Position numbers and translations under genes: made by a program. The notes beneath the pieces were generated by a model, which saw nothing but the letters and a program-made list of their open reading frames with translations, did not search any database and was not told the origin of the DNA. From JBJXFK01 sp046155505 (GTDB lineage: Bacteria; Planctomycetota; Phycisphaerae; UBA1845; Fen-1342), in contig JBJXFK010000336.1 of NCBI GenBank assembly GCA_046155505.1, positions 1 through 8,279 on the forward strand: 8,279 bases of DNA, in the 5' to 3' direction. Shown here one piece after another: positions 1-5,608 of the stretch (positions are counted from its first letter, which is position 1; each line of letters begins with the position of its first letter).

Positions 1-1
1 A

Positions 2-214
2 GCGATCAACGTCGTCTTTCAGGACTACGCGCATCCGACGTATCCGCAACAGGGCCGCGGCCGGTTTGAGCCGAATCTGTCGGCGATCGATTTGCTGTTC
101 AACTGCGGTCCGGCGAGTCGCGACATCGTCGAAGGCATGGGGACAACGGAACAAGGAAACCAGGGAACAAGGGAAGTCGGCGCGCACGCCGGCTCGATTC
201 GGCAACGCCGCTGA
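2..214 (+). CDS. WbqC-like family protein, C-terminal fragment (5' end outside window)
   Basis: The frame is open from the left edge to a TGA at 212-214 and encodes 70 residues. The first 45 or so read as the end of a WbqC-like protein: a VVFQDYAHPTYPQ stretch followed by AIDLLFNCGPASRDIV. As I know the family, the Y-x-HPxYPQ and SxIDLLFNxGxxS patterns are characteristic of its C-terminus. WbqC-like proteins occur in O-antigen and other surface-polysaccharide clusters; their biochemical role is poorly defined, so I assign none. The PIG-L deacetylase 74 bases downstream on the same strand fits that context. The last 25 or so residues (GMGTTEQGNQ..., positions about 134-211) do not look like the family. 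They are encoded by the left arm and loop of an inverted repeat, so the natural C-terminus seems to have been replaced or extended by repeat DNA. The family call is from memory of the motif. Confidence 0.75.
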   Translation, partial: AINVVFQDYAHPTYPQQGRGRFEPNLSAIDLLFNCGPASRDIVEGMGTTEQGNQGTREVGAHAGSIRQRR

Positions 215-266
215 GGTGAGCGGCCCGCTTTCCCTTGTTCCTTTGTCCCTTTGTCCCCTTGTTTCC
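139..266. repeat. Purine/pyrimidine-rich inverted repeat with short internal repeats
   Basis: The left arm (139-176) is built of GGAACAAGG-type units, with GGAACAAGG at 148-156 and 164-172. The right arm (229-266) is built of CTTTGTCCC/CTTGTTCC units, with CTTTGTCCC at 241-249 and 249-257. GGAACAAGGGAA (164-175) and TTCCCTTGTTCC (230-241) are perfect complements, and the wider arms pair at roughly 28 of 37 positions. The spacer contains a smaller perfect stem, GCCGCT (207-212) with AGCGGC (219-224). The element covers the end of the WbqC-like frame and most of the leader of the deacetylase gene. It looks like a miniature repeat element; its mobility is inferred. Confidence 0.7.
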
Positions 267-277
267 CGCACAAACGT

Positions 278-284
278 GAGGAAG
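278..284 (+). promoter_or_regulatory. Ribosome binding site of the PIG-L deacetylase gene
   Basis: GAGGAAG ends four bases before the ATG at 289. It supports this start and is one of the few good Shine-Dalgarno matches in the window. Confidence 0.6.
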
Positions 285-288
285 TGCG

Positions 289-990
289 ATGAACGTGCTC
301 GTAATCGCTGCCCATCCCGACGATGAAGTGCTTGGCTGCGGCGGCACGATCGCCCGCTTGTCGCAACAAGCCGAACGCGTACACATCGCGATCCTCGGCG
401 AGGGCGTGACCTCGCGATTCGCCAAACGCGAAGACGCCGACGTGACGGCGATCGCCGAATTGCGCAATCGGGCGAAACGCGTGGCGGCCCATCTCGGCGC
501 GGCATCGCTTGAAATGTTCGGCTTGCCTGACAATCGGTTCGACAGTGTGCCGCTGCTCGACATCGTGAAGATCATCGAAGGTCTGGTCGAACGGCATCGC
601 CCGGAAGTCGTATTCACCCAGCATGGCGGCGACCTGAACATCGACCATGTGCAGACGTTTCGCGCGACGCTCACCGCGACGCGCCCGCTGCAAGGCTGCC
701 CGGTTCGCCGCGTGTATGCGTATGAAGTGCCGTCATCGACCGAATGGGCGTTTCAGCAGTTTGAGCCGCGCTTGCAGCCGAGCGTGTTTGTCGATGTGTC
801 GGAAACGCTCGATCGCAAGATCGCCGGGATGCAGATGTACGACGGCGAGACGCGCGAGTTCCCGCACCCGCGTTCGCCGGAGGCGCTGCGCAGCGTGGCG
901 ACGCGCTGGGGCACGGTGGTCGGTTGCCGCGCGGCGGAGGCGTTTGCGCTGGTACGCAGCGTGAATACCGCGGGACCACTAGTGCTGTAA
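289..990 (+). CDS. PIG-L/LmbE family N-acetyl sugar deacetylase
   Basis: This 233-residue protein is a full-length member of the PIG-L (GlcNAc-PI de-N-acetylase / LmbE) family: zinc-dependent hydrolases that remove acetyl groups from N-acetylated sugars or related amides. The AHPDDE signature lies at residues 8-13 after a short beta strand, followed by the GCGGT turn (16-20). A second motif, QHGGDLNIDH (111-120), supplies further histidines. By family analogy H9, D12 and H120 would bind the zinc and D11 would be the catalytic base. No signal peptide or membrane segment is visible, so it should be cytoplasmic. It follows the WbqC-like gene on the same strand and probably acts on a sugar used in surface polysaccharide. 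The exact substrate cannot be read from sequence. A GAGGAAG ribosome site supports the start. The leader is largely a hairpin-forming repeat, which could affect expression. The gene converges with rodA. Confidence 0.9.
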   Translation: MNVLVIAAHPDDEVLGCGGTIARLSQQAERVHIAILGEGVTSRFAKREDADVTAIAELRNRAKRVAAHLGAASLEMFGLPDNRFDSVPLLDIVKIIEGLVERHRPEVVFTQHGGDLNIDHVQTFRATLTATRPLQGCPVRRVYAYEVPSSTEWAFQQFEPRLQPSVFVDVSETLDRKIAGMQMYDGETREFPHPRSPEALRSVATRWGTVVGCRAAEAFALVRSVNTAGPLVL

Positions 991-1014
991 GCGCCGATGC
1001 GCCGTCGATTACGG

Positions 1015-2241
1015 TCACTCATCCCCATGCTCAAACGGCGGATTCGCGATCAACATCGGCCTGCGCTGCGCGACGCTGACCAGCAGCCCCATCGCGATGC
1101 AATTGGTCAGCAAACTGCTTCCGCCCTGACTGACGAACGGCAGCGGCATGCCCGTGATCGGCGCGAGGCCGACCGTCATGCAGATATTGAGCATCGCCTG
1201 AAACACGATCATCACGACGATGCCGACCGCCAGCAGTCGCCCGAACGGGTCGTTCGTCATCATCGCCACCTCGACACCGATGAACACAATGATGACATAC
1301 GCCAGCACCAGCACCACCGCGCCGACGAAGCCCCATTGGTTGCCCACGATCGCGAAGATGAAATCGTTGTGCCCCTCGGGCAGCAGCCCCTCATAGCGAA
1401 CGAATTCGCCCTCGCGATAACCCTCGCCCAGCAGCCCGCCGGTGCCCAGCGCGATCTTGGATTGCCGCAGTTGATAGCCCTTGCTCATGTGCCAGCGTTC
1501 GTCCGCCGCGTCCTGTTTCAGCAGCACGTCGATGCGGTCCTTCTGATACTCGTGCATGCCGAAAACGTAAAACAGCGGCGCGAACGCGATGCCGATGCCC
1601 AGCACAATGCCGAGATGCCGCACCCGCGCACCCGCGCTATAGAGCATCGCAAACAGCACCGGCGGCAGCATCAGCAGCGTGCCCAGATCGGGCTGCTTGA
1701 GGATCAAGAACATCGGCATCAGCGTCAGCGCCATGGGCGGGATCAGCCCGACCCAGGTGCGATAGCTGGTGCGAAATCGCAAATATCGCGCCAGCGCGAG
1801 CACCAATGCGAGTTTCATGAATTCCGACGGCTGCACGCGAAACGCGCCGTAGCCGAACCAGCGATTGGTGTTGCGCACTTCTTGTGCAAACGGCAGGTCG
1901 ATCAGATAGCGATCAATTACGAGCGAGGCGAGCATCGCGATCACGGCCCAATAGACGAGATACGCCAGGCGCCCGATGCGCAGATATCCGGCGCGGATCA
2001 CGCCGACGACCAGTCCGCCGCCGGCCAGCAGAAACCCAATCTGCTTGAGCGTATTCAGCCCGACAACGTCGATGAGCCGCTGCAGGGCTGAGTGTGCGTC
2101 ATCGACGTGAATCTGCTCGCCGCTCGCGTCGGCGAATTCGGTCGCGTGGATCGCCGCCACGCCGATTGTCGCCAGCAGCAGCACCGAAGCGGCGAGTGTC
2201 CAGCCGAGGCGGGTCAGATTGAGCGGCACGGGCGCGGGCAT
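1015..2241 (-). CDS. rodA: RodA/FtsW-type SEDS peptidoglycan glycosyltransferase, probably RodA
   Basis: This 408-residue polytopic membrane protein belongs to the SEDS family, which polymerises lipid II into glycan strands with a partner class B PBP. Hydrophobic segments start at about residues 13, 67, 92, 141, 164, 187, 211, 295, 336 and 379. Diagnostic motifs are NRWFGYGAFRVQPSE (126-140), QPDLGT (183-188), LLPEGHNDFIFA (286-297) and the C-terminal GLAPITGMPLPFVSQGGSS (358-376). D293 in the PExHxDF loop matches the essential aspartate of the family as I know it. RodA is preferred over FtsW from the overall motif wording; the distinction is not certain. An extra loop of about 35 residues (33-66) follows the first segment. 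The frame is open up to 2346, but that extension is encoded by repeat DNA and gives a non-family N-terminus, so I start at the ATG at 2241-2239 (MPAPVPLN). No good Shine-Dalgarno precedes it. The gene lies 145 bases after the secreted-protein gene and may be transcribed with it. Confidence 0.88.
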   Translation of the reverse strand: MPAPVPLNLTRLGWTLAASVLLLATIGVAAIHATEFADASGEQIHVDDAHSALQRLIDVVGLNTLKQIGFLLAGGGLVVGVIRAGYLRIGRLAYLVYWAVIAMLASLVIDRYLIDLPFAQEVRNTNRWFGYGAFRVQPSEFMKLALVLALARYLRFRTSYRTWVGLIPPMALTLMPMFLILKQPDLGTLLMLPPVLFAMLYSAGARVRHLGIVLGIGIAFAPLFYVFGMHEYQKDRIDVLLKQDAADERWHMSKGYQLRQSKIALGTGGLLGEGYREGEFVRYEGLLPEGHNDFIFAIVGNQWGFVGAVVLVLAYVIIVFIGVEVAMMTNDPFGRLLAVGIVVMIVFQAMLNICMTVGLAPITGMPLPFVSQGGSSLLTNCIAMGLLVSVAQRRPMLIANPPFEHGDE

Positions 2242-2285
2242 GCGCGGAATGTCGCGAATATACGTCGCGAATGCAAGCAGGCGGA

Positions 2286-2306
2286 AATGCAGAATGCAGA
2301 ATGAAG
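2286..2306. repeat. Triple heptamer tandem repeat upstream of rodA
   Basis: The units are AATGCAG (2286-2292), AATGCAG (2293-2299) and AATGAAG (2300-2306), with one mismatch in the last copy. On the rodA strand this reads CTTCATT CTGCATT CTGCATT. It lies in the leader of rodA, 15 bases from the hairpin at 2322-2344. Confidence 0.7.
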
Positions 2307-2321
2307 ACTGCGGAACGAAGC

Positions 2322-2344
2322 GGTGCGGGCAGAATGCCCGCACC
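2322..2344. repeat. Perfect 10-bp hairpin between the secreted-protein gene and rodA
   Basis: GGTGCGGGCA (2322-2331) and TGCCCGCACC (2335-2344) pair perfectly around a GAA loop. It lies 43 bases after the secreted-protein stop codon and 80 bases before the rodA start. No T-run follows on the - strand (the next bases are GCTTCGTTCC), so it is not a standard intrinsic terminator. The self-contained palindrome suggests a small interspersed element. It may still attenuate transcription into rodA or stabilise the upstream message. Confidence 0.7.
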
Positions 2345-2386
2345 ACCCATGCAAGTCTCGATGCGCTCAGCGGAGCAGACCCGCGA

Positions 2387-3478
2387 TCACGGGCCGAGCA
2401 TGATCACTTTCGCCTCGTTGCTCGGCGTCGAAACGGCCTTGATCATCTCGACGATATCGCGGGCGCGCTGCTCGCTGTATTTCGGCCCGCGCATCACGTA
2501 ATCGTCGAACCCGCCGAACGCACGCAAGAGCGGAATGCCTGTAGCAAGATCATCGGCATAGCCGCCGAAAATCTGGCTGCGATCGCGCAGCGCCTGGCGA
2601 TCGAGCGTGTTACGCAAATCCTCGACCGGGTCGAGGCTGAACGGCGGCTGAAAGTCCGGCGGCACATAGGTCAGCGAGCTGATGTCATATATCGCCGCAT
2701 GCCATTCGCGGCCGTCCTTGTCCTGCCACGGCTTGGATCGTGCGACAAGGCCGCCCTTGTATTGATCGCGCTTCTCGGAAATTTCGCGCCAGTTTTCGGG
2801 GTGCGATACGTCCGACTCTGGCGCGACGCGAGCCTCGTCCGCTTCGATCAGGCGGCGCATCTCGTCCGACTTGTACGCGTCGGCCAGATCAGCCTGATAC
2901 CGCCGCTCGCGAAAGTCGTTCACGTCGGCGATCGCTTCGACGTCGATCATCGACCCTTCCGAGCCGACGCCCGTGCCGATGCTGGTTGTGATGTATCGAC
3001 TGCGCCCGCCGCTGTAGCCCTGCTTCACGGCCTGTGGTGCGCGGTTGTCATGTCGCACGAGGCCGGCGTCGGCGGGTTGCGATTCCACCTGCTCGCCCGC
3101 AACGCGTGCATCGCGCGGCTGCGCTTTGCCCGCGAATCGTGCCGCTCGGGCCAGAATACCCTCGGCTTGCAGCTCGTAGTCGCCCGCCGCGTCGTTTCCG
3201 TTGGGCAAGCTGTCGAGCAAGCCGAGCACGGTCGAAGCGTGTCGAACGGCGACCAAGTGTTCGTTCGCGCGGCTCGCCTTGCGTGCCTGCGCCAGTTCGA
3301 GCTTTGCTGCGGCGAGTGTCGCTTCGACGCGCGCCTCGCGCACGTTAGCGTCTTCGACAGCGGGCTTGCCCTGCACGTCGGTCGCGGCGCGGTCGATGAG
3401 CTGCTGGTCTGCGCTCTGCGCCGCAAGCGGCGCGACGACAAACGCGGTCAAAGCCAGAGACACGATGAGACGCTTCAT
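2387..3478 (-). CDS. Exported protein of unknown function, coupled to the TPR/HEAT protein
   Basis: I do not recognise a family for this 363-residue protein. MKRLIVSLALTAFVVAPLAA at residues 1-20 is a clear Sec signal peptide, with likely cleavage near AQS, so it is exported. Residues 42-118 are alanine-, glutamate- and arginine-rich, predicted helical and possibly coiled. A polar linker (119-157) follows, then a mixed domain (158-363). Around 264-283 the text IYDISSLTYVPPDFQPPFSL resembles, loosely, a Y-D-[IV]-x-x-L...PDF pattern I associate with planctomycete exported proteins. There is no lipobox, no transmembrane segment beyond the signal and no obvious catalytic motif. The ATG at 3478-3476 overlaps the TGA of the upstream TPR/HEAT gene (3477-3475) as ATGA, which implies translational coupling and a joint role. 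I chose this start over a frame extension to 3508 because it begins exactly at the signal peptide and at the overlap. Confidence 0.85.
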   Translation of the reverse strand: MKRLIVSLALTAFVVAPLAAQSADQQLIDRAATDVQGKPAVEDANVREARVEATLAAAKLELAQARKASRANEHLVAVRHASTVLGLLDSLPNGNDAAGDYELQAEGILARAARFAGKAQPRDARVAGEQVESQPADAGLVRHDNRAPQAVKQGYSGGRSRYITTSIGTGVGSEGSMIDVEAIADVNDFRERRYQADLADAYKSDEMRRLIEADEARVAPESDVSHPENWREISEKRDQYKGGLVARSKPWQDKDGREWHAAIYDISSLTYVPPDFQPPFSLDPVEDLRNTLDRQALRDRSQIFGGYADDLATGIPLLRAFGGFDDYVMRGPKYSEQRARDIVEMIKAVSTPSNEAKVIMLGP

Positions 3479-4743
3479 GGTTTCTGCTCCTCGTACCAGC
3501 GGCTCCACGCCGTGGCGTCAAACCCAAAGTTCTCGCCCGTAATCGATTTCAGCGCTTCCATCACTTCGGTGCGCAGGACGGTGACCTGTCGGAGTTCTTG
3601 TCGCGTTGGTCGAAACATCGGCTTGTTGAGACCGGCCGGATTGCCGTGCTGGGGGCGGTGGCGCAGATCGACGCTCGAACCGAGCGAGACGCGCGTCTCG
3701 CGCTGAAACGTGTGCGACATGTCGCCGAATAACTGCTGCACCGGCACTTCGACGAAGCGCGCCCGCTCGGCGGTCAGCGCGTCGATCAACTCTGGAACCG
3801 CCGACCGCGCCTGCAACCGGCCGAGCGCGACGGCGGCGCGGCTGATGAGCGCGTCGTTATTACTTTGCAGGCCCTTGCGCAGTTGCGCGACGATGCGCGG
3901 ATCATCGCGACGTTTCAGTTCGAGCGTCGCTTGGCGGCGAACCTCGTCATCGTCATCGAGCAGCACCAGTGCGGCGAGATTGAGCGTTGCCTCGTCCTCG
4001 TCGAACTCGGCGAGCGCCTCGACCAGAACCCGTCGCGACAACACACCGCCATCGCTCAGCACGCGCGCCAGTGGCAGCACCGCCAGCGGATCGGTGATCG
4101 CGAGGATGCGTTCGCGCCCGTTGCGATTGGCCGACGCGGTCGTCGTGTCGAGAAACTGCGCGCGGATCGCTCGAATCTGGCCGATCCACTGCTGCTGAAT
4201 CGCGGCGAGCAGCTTCTCGGCATCAGCCTGTTCGCGCTTCTGGCGTTTTTTCTTTCTGGCGTCGTCTTCAGACTCGACCGCCGTTCGGGCCTCGACCCAG
4301 CTTTCGCCGACGCGGACGAAGCCGAGCCGCGCGCGTGCCTCGGCGTGGTTGGCATCGAGTTCGAGCACGCGGCGAAAATGAACCCGCGACTCGGTCAGGA
4401 GGCCGACTTCGTCGCACCAGCTCGCGAGCGCGAGGTGCCCGTCAGTCGTGTCGGTGAGGGCGGCGAATCGTTTGGCATACTGGTCGGGCAGGTCGGTGCT
4501 GTTCGACTCGATGCGCGTGACACTATCGCGTGGTACGAGCACGATTCCGCTGCCGGTCTTGATCTGATAGTTGGTTTCGTCTTGGGCGACGAGTTCGCCG
4601 ACGATCTGGGCACCGGTGGTCAGGTGCAGGACGGTGGCGTAAGTGCTTGGTAGTGCGAGAACAAGCGATGCGATGACCGCGATCGCACCGCGCAGGCGCA
4701 AGCGAGATGGGTTACGGCGTGATCGGCCAAGCTCAACGTGCAT
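3475..4743 (-). CDS. Exported TPR/HEAT-repeat protein
   Basis: This 422-residue protein has a basic N-terminus and hydrophobic core (about 18-36, IAVIASLVLALPSTYA) that read as a Sec signal peptide, so it is exported. Residues 37-80 form a small beta-rich domain (HLTTGAQIVGELV...IVLVPRDSVTRIES). A TPR-like stretch at 95-150 contains HLALASWCDEVGLLTESR and the turn GFVRVGESWV. A charged helix (about 155-198) has a lysine/arginine-rich run at 163-171. HEAT-type repeats occupy roughly 216-325 (DPLAVLPLARVL, LNLAALVLLDDDDEVRR, LISRAAVALGRL, AVPELIDAL). The C-terminus ITGENFGFDATAWSRWY closes the protein. This makes it a probable scaffold or binding protein with no visible enzyme motif. I associate the combination with planctomycetes. 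The ATG at 4743 places the signal peptide at the N-terminus. The downstream secreted-protein gene overlaps it by 4 bases. Confidence 0.88.
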   Translation of the reverse strand: MHVELGRSRRNPSRLRLRGAIAVIASLVLALPSTYATVLHLTTGAQIVGELVAQDETNYQIKTGSGIVLVPRDSVTRIESNSTDLPDQYAKRFAALTDTTDGHLALASWCDEVGLLTESRVHFRRVLELDANHAEARARLGFVRVGESWVEARTAVESEDDARKKKRQKREQADAEKLLAAIQQQWIGQIRAIRAQFLDTTTASANRNGRERILAITDPLAVLPLARVLSDGGVLSRRVLVEALAEFDEDEATLNLAALVLLDDDDEVRRQATLELKRRDDPRIVAQLRKGLQSNNDALISRAAVALGRLQARSAVPELIDALTAERARFVEVPVQQLFGDMSHTFQRETRVSLGSSVDLRHRPQHGNPAGLNKPMFRPTRQELRQVTVLRTEVMEALKSITGENFGFDATAWSRWYEEQKP

Positions 4744-4779
4744 AAAGACGCCTACGCGCACTCCAACTCGGCACCATGA

Positions 4780-4808
4780 AGTATAGGCCCAGTTTCGCAG
4801 TCCGCCAG
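4780..4808 (-). promoter_or_regulatory. Candidate sigma70-type promoter of the TPR/HEAT gene
   Basis: On the - strand TATACT (4785-4780) is a five-of-six match to the -10 consensus. A CTGGCG hexamer (4808-4803) 17 bases upstream matches TTGACA at three of six positions. The leader from the expected start to the ATG at 4743 would be about 30 bases. The weak -35 keeps confidence low. Confidence 0.35.
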
Positions 4809-4840
4809 CAAAATCCGCCGGCGGGATGCCGTCTTTTCGC

Positions 4841-4868
4841 CGGCGAGCGATTTGCGGCCCGCTCGCCG
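4841..4868. repeat. 9-bp GC hairpin after the FlgM-like gene
   Basis: CGGCGAGCG (4841-4849) pairs perfectly with CGCTCGCCG (4860-4868) around a 10-base loop. It lies 13 bases from the second, longer hairpin (4882-4916), forming a tandem pair between the FlgM-like and TPR/HEAT genes. No T-run follows directly on the - strand. Confidence 0.5.
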
Positions 4869-4881
4869 CCGCAAACGGCAA

Positions 4882-4916
4882 CCGCCGCTCGGCGAGTCAG
4901 GCTCACCGAGCGGCGG
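4882..4916 (-). terminator. Strong hairpin downstream of the FlgM-like gene (terminator-like)
   Basis: CCGCCGCTCGG (4882-4892) and CCGAGCGGCGG (4906-4916) are perfect complements of 11 bp. Three more pairs (GAG 4894-4896 with CTC 4902-4904) follow one mismatch. It begins 30 bases after the stop of the FlgM-like gene. On that strand it is followed by TTGCCGTTTGC, only a broken T-tract, so intrinsic termination is possible but imperfect. It may instead belong to a repeat family. Confidence 0.45.
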
Positions 4917-4946
4917 AGTGCGTTCAAGTTTTTGTGCCGCAAGCGT

Positions 4947-5246
4947 TTACGCGCCGAATAACTCGCGATGCAGGCGATCAATTACGGCGTCGAGCTTCGC
5001 GTCGCTGTCATAGTTACCCGCCGCGATTTCCGCACGCACGCGATTGACCAGCTCGCCGCGGATCGGCTGATCCTCGCTCGCGAGTCGGCTGCGGGCCGCG
5101 TCGGACAGATCGACCACGTCGCTATTGCGGCGCGGTTGATCGGCGTTGCGCGCACGGATCGCCGTGAGCGTGTCGGCATTCGCACCACGCGATGCCGGCG
5201 ATACCGGATTTGCAAGAGCGTTTACCATAGGATCCACTGACCTCAT
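4947..5246 (-). CDS. flgM: FlgM-like negative regulator of flagellin synthesis (anti-sigma28 factor)
   Basis: This 99-residue protein matches the short FlgM family in size and in its conserved C-terminal half: VVDLSDAARSRL at 44-55, then PIRGELVNRVRAEIAAGNYD at 61-80 and SDAKLDAVIDRLHREL at 81-96. FlgM binds the flagellar sigma factor FliA and blocks it until the hook-basal body is complete, when FlgM is exported. The N-terminal 43 residues are polar and probably disordered, as in the family. Three in-frame ATGs occur at 5258, 5246 and 5228. I chose 5246 because GAGGTG (5255-5250) lies five bases upstream; 5228 (MVNALANPV) is a reasonable alternative. No other flagellar gene lies in the window, so it is either at the edge of a flagellar region or an orphan regulator. 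The neighbours are pabB and a secreted-protein operon. Confidence 0.8.
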   Translation of the reverse strand: MRSVDPMVNALANPVSPASRGANADTLTAIRARNADQPRRNSDVVDLSDAARSRLASEDQPIRGELVNRVRAEIAAGNYDSDAKLDAVIDRLHRELFGA

Positions 5247-5608
5247 AAGGCACCTCATTCGCCATCGGCGGTCGCGTCACCGCGCCGTCCTTGGCGCCCA
5301 AGCTGCCCAACCTGAAACCCACGCCGCTTCTAAGGCGGCATTACCCTTGGCCATACCCCTGGCCACCCATTTCATCGTCTCGAAATGGGTGCGACTTTGC
5401 TGCGTAACGAGATTTTTTTTGTGACGCGCGGGTTCCATAAGTCCGAAAACTACCCAGACTTCCAAAACCAACATTCAATGCGCTGTTATTGGTAATTTGG
5501 GTAATATCGACATCGTTTCCGGGCGCAGAATCCGGCGAATGTTTGTGCGCGTGGCTGGCAGAATCTGCGCGATGAAATCGGTTTCTCGGACGCAATTCGA
5601 GATTCTGC
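5247..5608 (-). other. Gene-free stretch between pabB and flgM: hairpin-rich leader and AT-rich region
   Basis: No convincing gene is visible in these 362 bases. The part nearest the FlgM-like gene holds four hairpins in about 100 bases: CTTGG/CCAAG (5290-5302), ACGCCGC/GCGGCAT (5321-5341), GGCCA/TGGCC (5349-5364) and a perfect 10-bp stem CACCCATTTC/GAAATGGGTG (5364-5391). On the flgM strand they would form a structured 5' leader. An A-run (T on the + strand, 5413-5420) and AT-richer DNA to about 5515 precede it, where a promoter would be expected; I could not pick one confidently. GCAGAATC occurs at 5525 and 5558 and inverted at 5601. A small open frame (5438-5277, 53 codons, starting MEPARHKKNL) runs through the hairpins. 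It has only a weak ribosome site and no recognisable family, so I do not call it a gene. Confidence 0.5.
5364..5391. repeat. Perfect 10-bp hairpin in the flgM leader
   Basis: CACCCATTTC (5364-5373) pairs with GAAATGGGTG (5382-5391) around the loop ATCGTCTC. It is the strongest of four consecutive hairpins upstream of the FlgM-like gene and lies about 118 bases before its start. Confidence 0.6.

Noticed and set aside
25..693. Open - strand frames opposite the WbqC-like fragment and the deacetylase
   Set aside because: They are antisense to recognised families and pass through the repeat arms.
997..2091. Long open frame on the + strand opposite rodA, rich in H, Q, R and D
   Set aside because: It is the antisense of a clear SEDS membrane protein; the composition is what the complement of hydrophobic GC-rich codons gives.
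2219..3706. Open + strand frame of 495 codons opposite the secreted-protein gene
   Set aside because: The - strand frame has a signal peptide, a 4-base coupled overlap and sensible composition; the + frame has none of these and crosses three features.
5364..5420. Hairpin followed by eight Ts on the + strand as an intrinsic terminator
   Set aside because: The T-run is 21 bases from the strong stem, and no + strand gene lies upstream; a closer TCTCG/CGAGA stem is only 5 bp with a long loop.
5290..5420. c-di-GMP-I (GEMM) riboswitch upstream of the FlgM-like gene
   Set aside because: A GCAAAG string and neighbouring hairpins look suggestive, but the conserved GEMM core and tetraloop receptor layout are absent.
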